From NCBI RefSeq assembly GCF_900094925.1, contig NZ_FMAY01000008.1, forward strand, positions 62,001 to 126,000: a stretch of 64,000 nt of DNA, given 5' to 3'. This stretch comes from Kosakonia oryzendophytica (lineage in GTDB: Bacteria > Pseudomonadota > Gammaproteobacteria > Enterobacterales > Enterobacteriaceae). Of this stretch, positions 7,864 through 16,915 are shown piece after piece. Numbering within the stretch: the stretch's first letter is position 1; every line of letters begins with the position of its first letter. The notes beneath the pieces were generated by a model. That model was given only the letters and a program-made list of their open reading frames with translations, did not search any database and was not told the origin of the DNA. The position numbers and the translations under genes are program-made.

Positions 7864-10800
7864 TCAGGCAGGCAAAACGTCCCTTGCTGATTTGTCACGC
7901 GTAACAAGTTTACGCAGCGTAACGTAAAACACCGGTGTCAGGAACAGACCAAACAGCGTCACGCCCAGCATACCGGAGAACACCGTGATCCCGGTGACGC
8001 CGCGCACTTCTGCCCCCGCGCCGTGGCCGAGGATCAGCGGAATGGTCCCGGCAATAAACGCAATGGAGGTCATCACAATCGGGCGTAAACGCAGGCGACA
8101 CGCCTCCAGCGCCGCTTCCATGATACCTTTCCCCTGAATTTCCAGCTCGCGGGCAAACTCAACGATAAGAATCGCGTTTTTACAGGCCAGTCCCATGAGA
8201 ACCACCAGACCGACCTGCACGAACACGTTGTTATCCCCACCGGTCAGCCAGACGCCAAACAGCGCGGACAGCATCGTCATCGGTACGATAAGGATCACCG
8301 CCAGCGGCAGGGTCCAGCTTTCATACAGCGCTGCCAGCACCAGGAAAGCCAGCAGAACCGCAACCGGGAAGACAATCAGTGCCGTATTGCCCTGAGTGGC
8401 CTGCTGGAAGCTCAAATCCGTCCACTCAATATTCATCCCATTCGGCAGTATTTGCTTCGACATTTTGTCCAGTTGCGTCATCGCCTGCGAAGAAGAGAGT
8501 ATGCGAGGATCCGCGTCGCCAATGAGATCCGCTGCCGGATAACCATTGTAGCGAATCACCGGATCCGGCCCGTACGTCGTCGTGATCTTCACCATACTGC
8601 CGATCGGCACCATTTCACCCTGATTATTACGGGTGCGCAGATTAGCAATATCTTCCACGCTGTCGCGGAACGGTCCGTCTGCCTGCGCCATCACACGCCA
8701 GGTACGCCCGAACTGGTTGAAATCATTCACATAAGACGAACCCAGATAGGTTTGCAGCGTACCGAAAAGATCGGTCAGCGACACCCCCTGCGCTTTCGCC
8801 TTATCACGATCGACCTGCACATCCAGCTGCGGAACGTTAGCCTGATAGGTTGAGATAGGGAAATGCATCCCTGGCGTCTGCATAATCGCACCGGACATCA
8901 TGTTCACCGCGTTTTGCAACGCACCATAACCAAGACCAGCACGATCCTGTATGTACAGCGAATAACCAGACCCCTGACCCAGCCCTAAAATCGGCGGCGG
9001 CAAAATAGAGAAGCCAAAGCCCTGCTGGATTTGTGCAATTTTCGCGTTGATCTCAGCGTTAATCTCCGCCGCAGAATGTTTACGCTGGTCAAACGGTTTC
9101 AGGCCAAAAAAGACCGTCCCGGTATTCGGCGTATTGGTGAATTGCAACGCATTAAGCCCAGGAAAGGCGACCGCATAATCCACCCCTTCGGTGTTCATGC
9201 CGATTTCGCTCATTTTGCGGATCACCGCATCGGTGCGTGCCAGCGAAGAGCCTTCCGGCATTTTCACACCGCCAATTAAATAGAGCTTATCCTGCGTGGG
9301 AATAAACCCGCCGGGTACGGCTTTAAACATGACGCCAGCGGCACAGAGCAGCAGCACATACACAACAAACACCGCACCCCGTCGTCCAAGCGTTTTGCCA
9401 ACCAGCCCCTGATAGCGGTTCGAGCTACGGTGGAAAAAGCGGTTAAACGGACGGAAAAGCCAACCGAACAGACGATCAATCAGCCTGGTAGGGAAGTCTT
9501 TCTGTGCGCCGTGCGGCTTTAACAGCATGGCCGCCAGCGCTGGCGAGAGCGTCAGCGAGTTGATGGCGGAGATCACTGTTGAAATCGCGATCGTCACCGC
9601 AAACTGTTTGTAAAACTGACCGGTTACCCCGGAAAGAAACGCCATCGGTACGAACACTGCACAGAGCACCAGCGCAATCGCGATAATCGGCCCGGATACT
9701 TCACGCATCGCCTGATGCGCTGCCTGAAGGGGAGCCAGTCCCTCTTCGATATTGCGCTCAACGTTTTCCACCACCACGATGGCATCATCCACCACGATAC
9801 CAATAGCCAACACCAGCCCGAACAAACTCAGGGTGTTAAGTGAAAAACCAAGCAGGTAGAGAATACTGAACGTACCCACAACCGATACCGGCACCGCGAT
9901 CAATGGAATAATCGACGCGCGCCAGGTTTGCAGAAACAGGATCACCACCAGTACAACCAGCACCACCGCTTCCAGCAATGTTTGCACGACCGCGCGAATC
10001 GAATCGCGAACAAACACCGTAGGATCGTAAGGTGCCGCCCATTTCATATCTTCCGGGAAACGCGTGGCCAGTTCGTCCATTTTGGCGCGCACCGCGTTAG
10101 ACAAATCGATGGCGTTCGCCCCCGGAGACTGGAAGATACCAATCCCGACTGCGTCTTTATTGTTAAGCTGGGAACGCAGTGCATAGCTGCCAGACCCCAT
10201 TTCTATACGCGCCACGTCGCGCAGGCGTACCAGCGAGCCGTCTTGCGCCGTTTTCAGAATAATATTGCCAAACTCTTCTTCGGTGTGCAGGCGACCCTGA
10301 GCGTTAATGGAGATCAGGAAATCGCTCTCTTTCGGCAGCGGCTCAGCACCAAGCTGCCCGGCGGAAACCTGTACGTTTTGCTCCTGCATCGCCGTGACCA
10401 CATCCGAAGCAGTCAATCCGCGCGCCGCGACCTTATCGGGATCCAGCCAGATGCGCATCGCGTATTCGCCCGAACCAAAAATCTGAATTTGGCCGACACC
10501 GGGCAGACGCGCCAGTTCATCCTTCACTTTGAGCGTGGCGTAGTTACGCATATACAGTGAATCGTATTTACCGCCGGGCGAAAACAGATGCACCACCAGC
10601 GTCAGCGTCGGCGATTGTTTCTGGGTGGTAATGCCCAAACGCCTTACATCTTCCGGCAAACGCGCCTCAGCCTGTGATACCCGGTTTTGTACCTGAACCT
10701 GCGCCTGATCGGGATCCGTACCCGGACGGAAAGTAACGGTGGTCACCAGTACGCCGTCGGAGCCTGCAACGGATTTCATGTACATCATGTTTTCAACGCC

Positions 10801-11016
10801 ATTGATCGCTTCTTCCAGCGGCGTCGCCACGGTCTCTGCAATCACTTTCGGGTTGGCACCCGGATACTCCGCACGCACCTGCACGCTTGGCGGCACGACG
10901 TCCGGATATTCGCTGACCGGCAGCAGCGGGATAGCGATTAATCCGGTGACAAAAATTAGAATCGACAGCACTGCGGCGAAAATCGGCCTGTCGATAAAAA
11001 AGCGGGAAAAGTCCAT
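7864..11016 (-). CDS. oqxB: RND multidrug efflux permease OqxB
   Basis: The 1050-residue inner-membrane proton antiporter is recognised as OqxB by its near-complete agreement with the known sequence, from MDFSRFFIDRPIFAAVLSI onward. RND hallmarks are present: a first membrane helix, two large periplasmic loops and the proton-relay pair in GIVVDDAIVVVEN. OqxAB with an outer-membrane channel exports quinolones, quinoxalines, chloramphenicol, trimethoprim and nitrofurantoin (family knowledge). The start at 11016 gives the family length; an upstream in-frame codon would add five residues. It follows oqxA by 23 bases in one operon. No channel gene is present, so TolC is presumably used. Confidence 0.95.
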   Translation of the reverse strand: MDFSRFFIDRPIFAAVLSILIFVTGLIAIPLLPVSEYPDVVPPSVQVRAEYPGANPKVIAETVATPLEEAINGVENMMYMKSVAGSDGVLVTTVTFRPGTDPDQAQVQVQNRVSQAEARLPEDVRRLGITTQKQSPTLTLVVHLFSPGGKYDSLYMRNYATLKVKDELARLPGVGQIQIFGSGEYAMRIWLDPDKVAARGLTASDVVTAMQEQNVQVSAGQLGAEPLPKESDFLISINAQGRLHTEEEFGNIILKTAQDGSLVRLRDVARIEMGSGSYALRSQLNNKDAVGIGIFQSPGANAIDLSNAVRAKMDELATRFPEDMKWAAPYDPTVFVRDSIRAVVQTLLEAVVLVVLVVILFLQTWRASIIPLIAVPVSVVGTFSILYLLGFSLNTLSLFGLVLAIGIVVDDAIVVVENVERNIEEGLAPLQAAHQAMREVSGPIIAIALVLCAVFVPMAFLSGVTGQFYKQFAVTIAISTVISAINSLTLSPALAAMLLKPHGAQKDFPTRLIDRLFGWLFRPFNRFFHRSSNRYQGLVGKTLGRRGAVFVVYVLLLCAAGVMFKAVPGGFIPTQDKLYLIGGVKMPEGSSLARTDAVIRKMSEIGMNTEGVDYAVAFPGLNALQFTNTPNTGTVFFGLKPFDQRKHSAAEINAEINAKIAQIQQGFGFSILPPPILGLGQGSGYSLYIQDRAGLGYGALQNAVNMMSGAIMQTPGMHFPISTYQANVPQLDVQVDRDKAKAQGVSLTDLFGTLQTYLGSSYVNDFNQFGRTWRVMAQADGPFRDSVEDIANLRTRNNQGEMVPIGSMVKITTTYGPDPVIRYNGYPAADLIGDADPRILSSSQAMTQLDKMSKQILPNGMNIEWTDLSFQQATQGNTALIVFPVAVLLAFLVLAALYESWTLPLAVILIVPMTMLSALFGVWLTGGDNNVFVQVGLVVLMGLACKNAILIVEFARELEIQGKGIMEAALEACRLRLRPIVMTSIAFIAGTIPLILGHGAGAEVRGVTGITVFSGMLGVTLFGLFLTPVFYVTLRKLVTRDKSARDVLPA

Positions 11017-11039
11017 GTGTCGGATTCTCAAATAAGGGA

Positions 11040-12215
11040 TCAGTTGAGGGCAGTGCTGGCGGTCATGGCAACGGTTTTCGCGTTAACCGGCATACCCGGC
11101 ATAAACACTTTTTGTAAACCATCGACGATGACTTTATCGCCCGGCTTCAACCCTTGCTGCACGATGCGTAAACCGGCAGCCAGACGCCCCGGCGTGATAT
11201 CGCGACGCTGCGCTTTACCATCTTTATCAACGATATAAACATATTTGCGATCCTGATCGGTCAGCACCGCTTTGTCGTCAATCAGCGTGGCTTTGAATTC
11301 AGCGCTACCCGGCAGCCGTACGCGAGCAAACAGTCCCGGCGTGAACTGACGCTGCGCGTTATCCAACAGCGCGCGCATACGGATCGTGCCGGTACTCGGC
11401 GTTAACTGATTATCAAGAAAATCCACTTTCCCCTGGTGAGGGTAGCCCTCCTCGCCAACAAGGCCAATCTCAACCGGTAGCGCCAGGTGATTGCTGGACG
11501 CCCCTTGCCCACTGCGGGCAAGATTTTGATAGTGGAGGTAAGTCGACTCATCCACGTCAAAATAGACGTAAACCGTCTTCTGCGAGACCAGCGTGGTGAG
11601 CACGCTGGCGCTGTCACCGGCAGTGACCAGATTACCGCTGGTGATCAACGCACGGCTGGCGCGGCCATCGATAGGCGCGGTGACTTTGGTGAAATCCAGA
11701 TTAAGTTGCGCCGCGTCAACCGCCGCCTGCGCTGCGCGAATGTCGGCCTGTGCCTGGACGGCAGCCGAACGGCGCTGCTCCCATTCTTCACGGGATACCA
11801 GATTGGTATGGATTAATTTATTGGTACGCTCAGCCTCACTTTGCGCCAGGCTGGCCTGCGTTTTGGCTCTCGCTAACGTTGCCTGCGCCTGTTCCAGCGC
11901 GGCACGATAGGTTCGGTCATCGATAGTGAACAGCACATCGCCCTTTTTCACCTCCTGGCCGTCGGTGTAATTCACTTTATCAATGTAGCCGGAGACACGG
12001 GGGCGTAGCTGAACACTTTCCACCGCTTCAATCCGACCGTTAAAGCTATCCCACTGACTGATGGATTTCACGACCACATCAGCGGCGCTGACGGCGGGAG
12101 CTTGTGGCACGGCGTTCTGCGCGACACCGTCATCGCAGCCGACAAGCAGTACGGAAAGTAACATTACTCCCAACGCATGCAGATGAAAGTTAACCCAAGG
12201 TTTTTGCAGGCTCAT
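11040..12215 (-). CDS. oqxA: RND periplasmic adaptor OqxA
   Basis: A 391-residue membrane fusion protein starting MSLQKPWVNFHLHALG, with a lipobox LLVGC in the leader, an HlyD/biotin-lipoyl segment (VQLRPRVSGYIDKVNYTDGQEVKKGD), a helical hairpin rich in QAQA repeats and the beta-barrel/membrane-proximal domains. It links OqxB to the outer-membrane channel. The start at 12215 gives the OqxA family length; 17 upstream in-frame residues are not plausible. The promoter lies in the 329-base gap shared with the divergent rarA gene. Confidence 0.95.
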   Translation of the reverse strand: MSLQKPWVNFHLHALGVMLLSVLLVGCDDGVAQNAVPQAPAVSAADVVVKSISQWDSFNGRIEAVESVQLRPRVSGYIDKVNYTDGQEVKKGDVLFTIDDRTYRAALEQAQATLARAKTQASLAQSEAERTNKLIHTNLVSREEWEQRRSAAVQAQADIRAAQAAVDAAQLNLDFTKVTAPIDGRASRALITSGNLVTAGDSASVLTTLVSQKTVYVYFDVDESTYLHYQNLARSGQGASSNHLALPVEIGLVGEEGYPHQGKVDFLDNQLTPSTGTIRMRALLDNAQRQFTPGLFARVRLPGSAEFKATLIDDKAVLTDQDRKYVYIVDKDGKAQRRDITPGRLAAGLRIVQQGLKPGDKVIVDGLQKVFMPGMPVNAKTVAMTASTALN

Positions 12216-12377
12216 TATTTTTATTCCGCTAATTGTAGCCGCCGGGCAAGACGCAGTAGAAGACACCGCGCCACTTCCTTTGTCCGGTCTGGCTTCAGGC
12301 CATTTGTGTCGTTCATCGCCACAAAACTGTAACAGTTACGAATACACTATCGCGGGGATTGTAGGGAGGCGCTAAAT

Positions 12378-12508
12378 TTAGTGCAACAATAATTAATACA
12401 CTTTATGTGCTATTTTGGTCAGCGCAAAAGACGCAATTCCGGCAAGGTCTTAAATGCAACAATAAAACTTGCAATTAATGCAAAATCGGGCCACCTTTAA
12501 ATGCAACA
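12378..12508. promoter_or_regulatory. rarA-oqxA divergent control region with three TGCAACA repeats
   Basis: The gap between oqxA and rarA holds three direct copies of TGCAACA (12382-12388, 12454-12460, 12502-12508). Two are preceded by TTAAA and two are followed by ATAA. Promoters for both genes must lie here, and OqxR and RarA are the expected binders. The repeats are seen directly; their role is inferred. Confidence 0.4.
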
Positions 12509-12544
12509 GATAAAGATACCTTTTAAGCTGCGTGGGGGAACGAA

Positions 12545-12907
12545 ATGAACACTGACGCATTTATGCACGATTTACTCGACTGGATCGACAACAACCTTGA
12601 AAGCCGTCTGGACATTGGCACCGTTTCCCGGCGCGCGGGTTATTCGAAATGGCACCTCCAGCGGATATTCAAAGAACATACTGGCTATACCCTCGGCGAG
12701 TATATTCGCGCGCAAAAACTGAAAAAATCGGTCGAGCGCTTAACGCACAGCTCTGAACCGATTTTGAACGTGGCGATCGCGTTGGGCTTTGACTCTCAGC
12801 AATCCTTCAATCGCAGTTTCAAGCGCCAGTATGGCGTGGCGCCCGGAGTATGGCGCCGTAGTATGGGCACCTCTGCAATGCGGACATTACGCCAGCAATC
12901 CACATAA
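12545..12907 (+). CDS. rarA: AraC-family activator RarA
   Basis: A 120-residue stand-alone AraC/XylS DNA-binding domain of the MarA/SoxS/RamA class. The first helix-turn-helix is at SRRAGYSKWHLQRIFKEHTG and the second at ILNVAIALGFDSQQSFNRSFKRQYGVAPGVWR. It is divergent from oqxA and is the known activator of oqxAB in Klebsiella and Enterobacter. The ATG follows GGGGGAACGAA. Like its relatives it lacks a ligand-binding domain, so activity is probably set by expression level. Confidence 0.9.
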   Translation: MNTDAFMHDLLDWIDNNLESRLDIGTVSRRAGYSKWHLQRIFKEHTGYTLGEYIRAQKLKKSVERLTHSSEPILNVAIALGFDSQQSFNRSFKRQYGVAPGVWRRSMGTSAMRTLRQQST

Positions 12908-13067
12908 TATGTTGTCGTTTTCGCGGCAGCCCGTGCAGGATGAAGTCGTCAACCTGATAACAGCGCTACGGGCAGGCCGCCCGGCGTGTCCGGTTTGATG
13001 TTTCATCCAGACTGCCGATGTTAACCTGAGCAAGATTGCCCGTCAGCGGCTGGTGTAAGGACAGTAA

Positions 13068-13256
13068 AGAAGCGTTAATTCCGCTTGCTCCGTATGGGAT
13101 GCGTAAACGCCGATTTTCGCCGATATCAGCTTTATCACTGCAACCAGGCTTGATTCATTATGAAACTTAAAAACATCACTCACTCATGAAATTTAAGAAA
13201 ATGAACATCATAAACTAATGAGTACACCTGAGAATTTCGACGAGCATACTCTTATG
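13068..13256 (+). repeat. mutS leader repeat, copy A (left joint of the island)
   Basis: This segment resembles the DNA immediately upstream of mutS (28.1-28.47 kb). Shared blocks include CGATATC(A/G)GCTTTATCACTG (13121 versus 28203), AAAAACATCACTCACTCAT and ATTTAAGAAAATG, continuing through the mutS start codon into codon 13. About 110 bases present before mutS are missing here. The remaining part of the 12908-13508 gap shows no gene other than the fossil described separately. Confidence 0.85.
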
Positions 13257-13322
13257 ACACATTGGCTGTGCATCGCAGGTCGAGAGATTACTCTACTCTA
13301 TACTGCCGACATTCCCATTTAA
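13218..13322 (+). pseudogene. fossil 5' end of mutS
   Basis: ATG at 13218 opens a 34-codon frame whose first 13 residues, MSTPENFDEHTLM, match the MutS start [13 protein letters not shown] encoded at 28428, with three substitutions. After that the frame is unrelated and stops at 13322. It is a truncated remnant of a diverged mutS allele left at the joint, not a functional gene. Confidence 0.8.
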
Positions 13323-13508
13323 ACCCTTAAAACAAGCTTTGCATGTACAGCATGTAAATTCCACAAACGTCTGTTGAGTGCCAAAAGCGGAGTTAGTTGA
13401 TACTTAAGCGTAGAAATTATTAAACAGATATGGGCCATGAACTTTAAAGAGAATTTGGAAAAATAACCCTACGCTTTATTTTTAATTTATCCTATATGGC
13501 ATTAGTTT

Positions 13509-13841
13509 TCATAAATGAATAACATTAGAACTAAGAGTTGGTTTGTTTTTATACACCTCAATTAACTCCTCTATTAACTCTCGCGCCAGGATAGATGTCA
13601 TAATATGGTCCTGCGCATGAACCATAATAAGAGTTACTGGTAATTTACCACAACCTTCATCCAGACCTATAAACTCAGTCTGCACCATATGAGCTTTATT
13701 TGCAGCCTCCTTTGATTTTTCTATTAACTCATTTGCCTTCTCAAACTCTCCATTTTTTGCATATGATAATGCCTCAAATGCACAGGACTTGGATTGCCCA
13801 GCACTTATAATGAGTTCCATAATCGTAGACTCTAAATCCAT
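13509..13841 (-). CDS. PTS lactose/cellobiose-type IIA component (ChbA-like)
   Basis: The 110-residue protein matches the three-helix IIA(Lac/Cel) family. The phosphorylation site is the His of VHAQDHIMT, and the helix AKNGEFEKANELIEKSKEAANKAH is conserved. It would accept phosphate from HPr and pass it to the IIB cysteine encoded two genes upstream. The ATG at 13841 follows a GGGTGAT ribosome site; a GTG four codons earlier is less likely. It is the last gene of the five-gene operon, separated from IIB by the dehydratase gene, an unusual order. Confidence 0.9.
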   Translation of the reverse strand: MDLESTIMELIISAGQSKSCAFEALSYAKNGEFEKANELIEKSKEAANKAHMVQTEFIGLDEGCGKLPVTLIMVHAQDHIMTSILARELIEELIEVYKNKPTLSSNVIHL

Positions 13842-13872
13842 ATTATCACCCACTTAAGCTAATTGATAATTA

Positions 13873-15045
13873 TTAATTTATCTTGATGCGATTGCATTTA
13901 TTAATAACGAAGTCCGGGATGTTTTGACCAATACCAGGTCTGTCAGGAATAGTGATATAACCATCAGTTGGCTGGATGTCATACTCACTCAGATTTCGGC
14001 TGAAATCGCTTAAATTTCCTATATGGTGTTCATGAATACAGAAATTAGGAATTACAGCTTCTATCTGTAAAGCTGCCGCAGCTGAAATTGGGCCACCACA
14101 AATATGTGGTTGAACTAATACATCATAGATCCTCGCCATGTCACAAATTTTTTTGGCTTCCGAAATGCCACCACAAGTCGCAATATCTGGTTGAATGACA
14201 TCAAGCGAACGATTCTCCAAAAATGGCCGAAAACCATATCGAGTAAATATTCTTTCACCAGCCGCAAGTGGAACATCAACTTCATTACGTAGCTCCTTAA
14301 CTAACTCTGCATTTAGCGATACGCATGGTTCCTCCATATAGAGGATGTTAAGATCTTTTATAAGTTTGTTAATTTGCAAAGCTGAATTGAAGTCTGTCTT
14401 AGCATGTAACTCCAATATAATATCCACATCATCTCCCACCGCTTCGCGAATAGCAACTAGTCTATCTCTGCAAAGTTTCAACTTTTCATGAACTAAAAAA
14501 CCATCATTTCTTTTATTTTTATTCCCATGAATATCTCTTTGTAAGGGGTCAACTTTAATAGCAGTATAGCCCTCTTTCACTGCACTTTTTGCAGCATCTG
14601 CTAATTGTGTAATTCCTGGTAGCGGTGTTTCTTTATTACCCCAACCAAATTGAATTTGGCTGGCATAAGCTCGAACTTTGTTTCGACTTTTTCCGCCTAA
14701 TAACTCATATACGGGCACATTCAATGCCTTACCTTTGATATCCCAAAGGGCAATATCAATAGCACTCATGGCAGAAAAAATTATGGTGCCGCCACCTTGT
14801 CCCCAGAAAGTGTCTCTGTAAAGCTGATCCCAAATTTTTTCTATTGCAAAAGGGTCCTGTCCGATAATCAACTTACCAAACTCCTGAAGTTGCCCAATCG
14901 CACCGAGCTTCGCATTACCATAGGCAACGCCTGCTTCACCAAAACCACTGATCCCTTCATCTGTATTAATTTTAATAAAAACGGGTTCATTTGGTGAGGA
15001 CGGTTCGAAATCCGCACAAAAAATTTCTATATCTCTAATTTTCAT
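13873..15045 (-). CDS. enolase-superfamily (mandelate racemase/muconate lactonising) sugar-acid dehydratase
   Basis: The 390-residue enzyme has the N-terminal capping domain and a (beta/alpha)7-beta barrel. Metal ligands are visible as E212 (ILELHAK), E238 (YMEEP) and E264 (AAGERIF), with H314 (QPHICGGP) as the expected acid/base. The pattern is that of the galactonate/mannonate dehydratase (DgoD/RspA) group, which removes water from aldonic acids to give 2-keto-3-deoxy acids. It lies inside a cellobiose-type PTS operon between IIB and IIA, implying that the transported sugar yields an aldonic or uronic acid. The exact substrate is unknown. An AAGGTGA ribosome site supports the start. Confidence 0.85.
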   Translation of the reverse strand: MKIRDIEIFCADFEPSSPNEPVFIKINTDEGISGFGEAGVAYGNAKLGAIGQLQEFGKLIIGQDPFAIEKIWDQLYRDTFWGQGGGTIIFSAMSAIDIALWDIKGKALNVPVYELLGGKSRNKVRAYASQIQFGWGNKETPLPGITQLADAAKSAVKEGYTAIKVDPLQRDIHGNKNKRNDGFLVHEKLKLCRDRLVAIREAVGDDVDIILELHAKTDFNSALQINKLIKDLNILYMEEPCVSLNAELVKELRNEVDVPLAAGERIFTRYGFRPFLENRSLDVIQPDIATCGGISEAKKICDMARIYDVLVQPHICGGPISAAAALQIEAVIPNFCIHEHHIGNLSDFSRNLSEYDIQPTDGYITIPDRPGIGQNIPDFVINKCNRIKIN

Positions 15046-15104
15046 ATTTCACCTTTTCATTTTATATAATCGGATTTTAAAACTTAGAATATCAATTATA
15101 AAAG

Positions 15105-15422
15105 TCAACCAATCGGATCAAGAAACATTTTTATAGCAAAGTCTAAAACTTTGGTGCCATTCATTGAACCATAATCCAACATATTTATGACATCACAAGG
15201 AACTTTAGCTTCATTACATAATTGCTTTATTTCAGACAACTTGTAGCTGATTTGTGGCCCTAACAAAACAGCGTTTGCACCATCTAAATTTGACTTTAGT
15301 TGATCCGCAGCCACTGCATGGATTTCACAATCTATTTTTGCTTCATTAGCAGCTCGCTGCATTTTAGCAACCAACATACTTGTGGACATACCTGCCATAC
15401 AACATAAAATGATCTTTTTCAT
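15105..15422 (-). CDS. PTS lactose/cellobiose-type IIB component (ChbB-like)
   Basis: A 105-residue cytoplasmic protein starting MKKIILCCMAGMSTSMLV. The second Cys of the CC pair (C9) aligns with the phospho-cysteine of ChbB (FCSAGMSTS), and the LLGPQISYKL segment is also conserved. It transfers phosphate from IIA to the incoming sugar bound by IIC. The start at 15422 has a GAGG ribosome site; a longer in-frame start overlapping the IIC gene end is unlikely. Confidence 0.9.
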   Translation of the reverse strand: MKKIILCCMAGMSTSMLVAKMQRAANEAKIDCEIHAVAADQLKSNLDGANAVLLGPQISYKLSEIKQLCNEAKVPCDVINMLDYGSMNGTKVLDFAIKMFLDPIG

Positions 15423-15462
15423 CGGATAGCCTCGGCGATTAACTTCATTTAAATTTTTGTTT

Positions 15463-16797
15463 TTAAATTGCAACTTGTTCTGTTTTTAGTTCTTCCTGAC
15501 ATTTTTGTCTGTCAAAGACTTTGAAAAATGGATAATAAATAGCGCCAACAATAAGTAAATTAACCACCGTCAATATAACTGCGGCAATGCTGCCATTTGT
15601 AGCTAAAAAACCATATACTCCTATTGGAGTTGTCCATGGAAGAGTGACCCCAGTTAATCTGGGTACAATATCAGTCGCCATGGCAAAATAAGTAGTTGTT
15701 GTAGCAATAAGCGGTGCAATAATAAAAGGGATAAGCAACAGTGGATTGAGCACAATTGGAACGCCAAAAATAACAGGCTCGTTGATATTGAATATACCAG
15801 GCACTACCGACAATTTGCCAATTTCCTTTAAGTGTTGAGATTTTGCCAGAAATGCCATGAATAACACCAGAACGAGTGTCGAACCAGCCCCTCCCATTTT
15901 TGTAGAGAAATAAAAGAAATCAAAAGTAACTATATTGGGTATTTCTTTGCCTGCTTCAAAAGCAATCCGGTTTTGATCCATCAATGTTAACCAAATGGGC
16001 ATCATTACCGCCTGAACAATAGTTGAACCATGCAGACCTACCGCCCATAGTAAACTAATAAAAAGAGTAGTAAGCATTGCCCCCCAATAGGATCCACCTG
16101 CATGTAACAGTGGTTGTGACACGAATGTTTGAATGAGTATATGGATATTTTCCCAACTCGTATTTTGGATTCCAACGCGTAAAGAAAGAGCGAATAGTAC
16201 TATAAAGAATATCGGTATTAATGCCGTGAATGATTTAGATACAGCAGAGGGAACACTGTCTGGCATTTTTATTACTAAATTTTTACTTACGAAGAATCGC
16301 ATGATTTCAACAGAAAAGATGGCCATCAGAATAGATACAAACATTCCTTTAGCCCCCATGTAATTGAGATTAATCCCGGCGACATCTATATTTTTACCTA
16401 ACTCTTTAATAAAAAAAGAAATTTCGTAAGGTGAAACGATCATGAAAGCAGTTACCGAAGCAAGAGCAGAGGTGACAGCATCCAGGGAATATTTCTCTGC
16501 TAATCTGTAAGCAACGCCAAAGCTAACAAATAAACCGAGCAGACCAAAGGTAGCACCTACAGGTATAGAGAGTGCCTCTTTCCAGCCACTGCCGAAGATA
16601 GATGCCATAAGGTTGGCATAACCTGGAATAGGTATATTACCAATAATTAAAAAAATTGAACCGACGATGACCAACGACATAGACATAACCAAACCATCTC
16701 TGACAGCTTGTAAATGTCTTTGATTAGCAATTTTTGCCGCATAGGGGACAAAATGCCGATCCAGAAACGCTGTTAATTTGTCCATAACTTTTGTCAT
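15463..16797 (-). CDS. PTS cellobiose-type IIC permease (ChbC-like)
   Basis: A 444-residue membrane protein with about ten hydrophobic segments, the family length for IIC(Lac/Cel). It begins MTKVMDKLTAFLDRHFVPYAAKIANQRHL and has the signature NINEPVIFGVPIVLNP, part of the sugar-binding site in this family. It imports and phosphorylates a beta-glucoside-type disaccharide together with the IIB and IIA proteins of the same operon. AAAGG precedes the chosen ATG; a second ATG four codons later is also possible. Confidence 0.9.
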   Translation of the reverse strand: MTKVMDKLTAFLDRHFVPYAAKIANQRHLQAVRDGLVMSMSLVIVGSIFLIIGNIPIPGYANLMASIFGSGWKEALSIPVGATFGLLGLFVSFGVAYRLAEKYSLDAVTSALASVTAFMIVSPYEISFFIKELGKNIDVAGINLNYMGAKGMFVSILMAIFSVEIMRFFVSKNLVIKMPDSVPSAVSKSFTALIPIFFIVLFALSLRVGIQNTSWENIHILIQTFVSQPLLHAGGSYWGAMLTTLFISLLWAVGLHGSTIVQAVMMPIWLTLMDQNRIAFEAGKEIPNIVTFDFFYFSTKMGGAGSTLVLVLFMAFLAKSQHLKEIGKLSVVPGIFNINEPVIFGVPIVLNPLLLIPFIIAPLIATTTTYFAMATDIVPRLTGVTLPWTTPIGVYGFLATNGSIAAVILTVVNLLIVGAIYYPFFKVFDRQKCQEELKTEQVAI

Positions 16798-16915
16798 GAT
16801 TGAGCCTTTAGGTTTAAAATCAAGCTATCATTCATTTCTTAACAACACTCAAATATTCATATGGAAAATATTCTTTATATTAAATAAGGTGTTATTAGCT
16901 GTAAGTAATCAAAAA

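Noticed and set aside
9928..10560. Antisense open frame of 210 codons inside oqxB
   Set aside because: Shadow of a conserved RND transporter; its composition is typical of reverse-strand frames.
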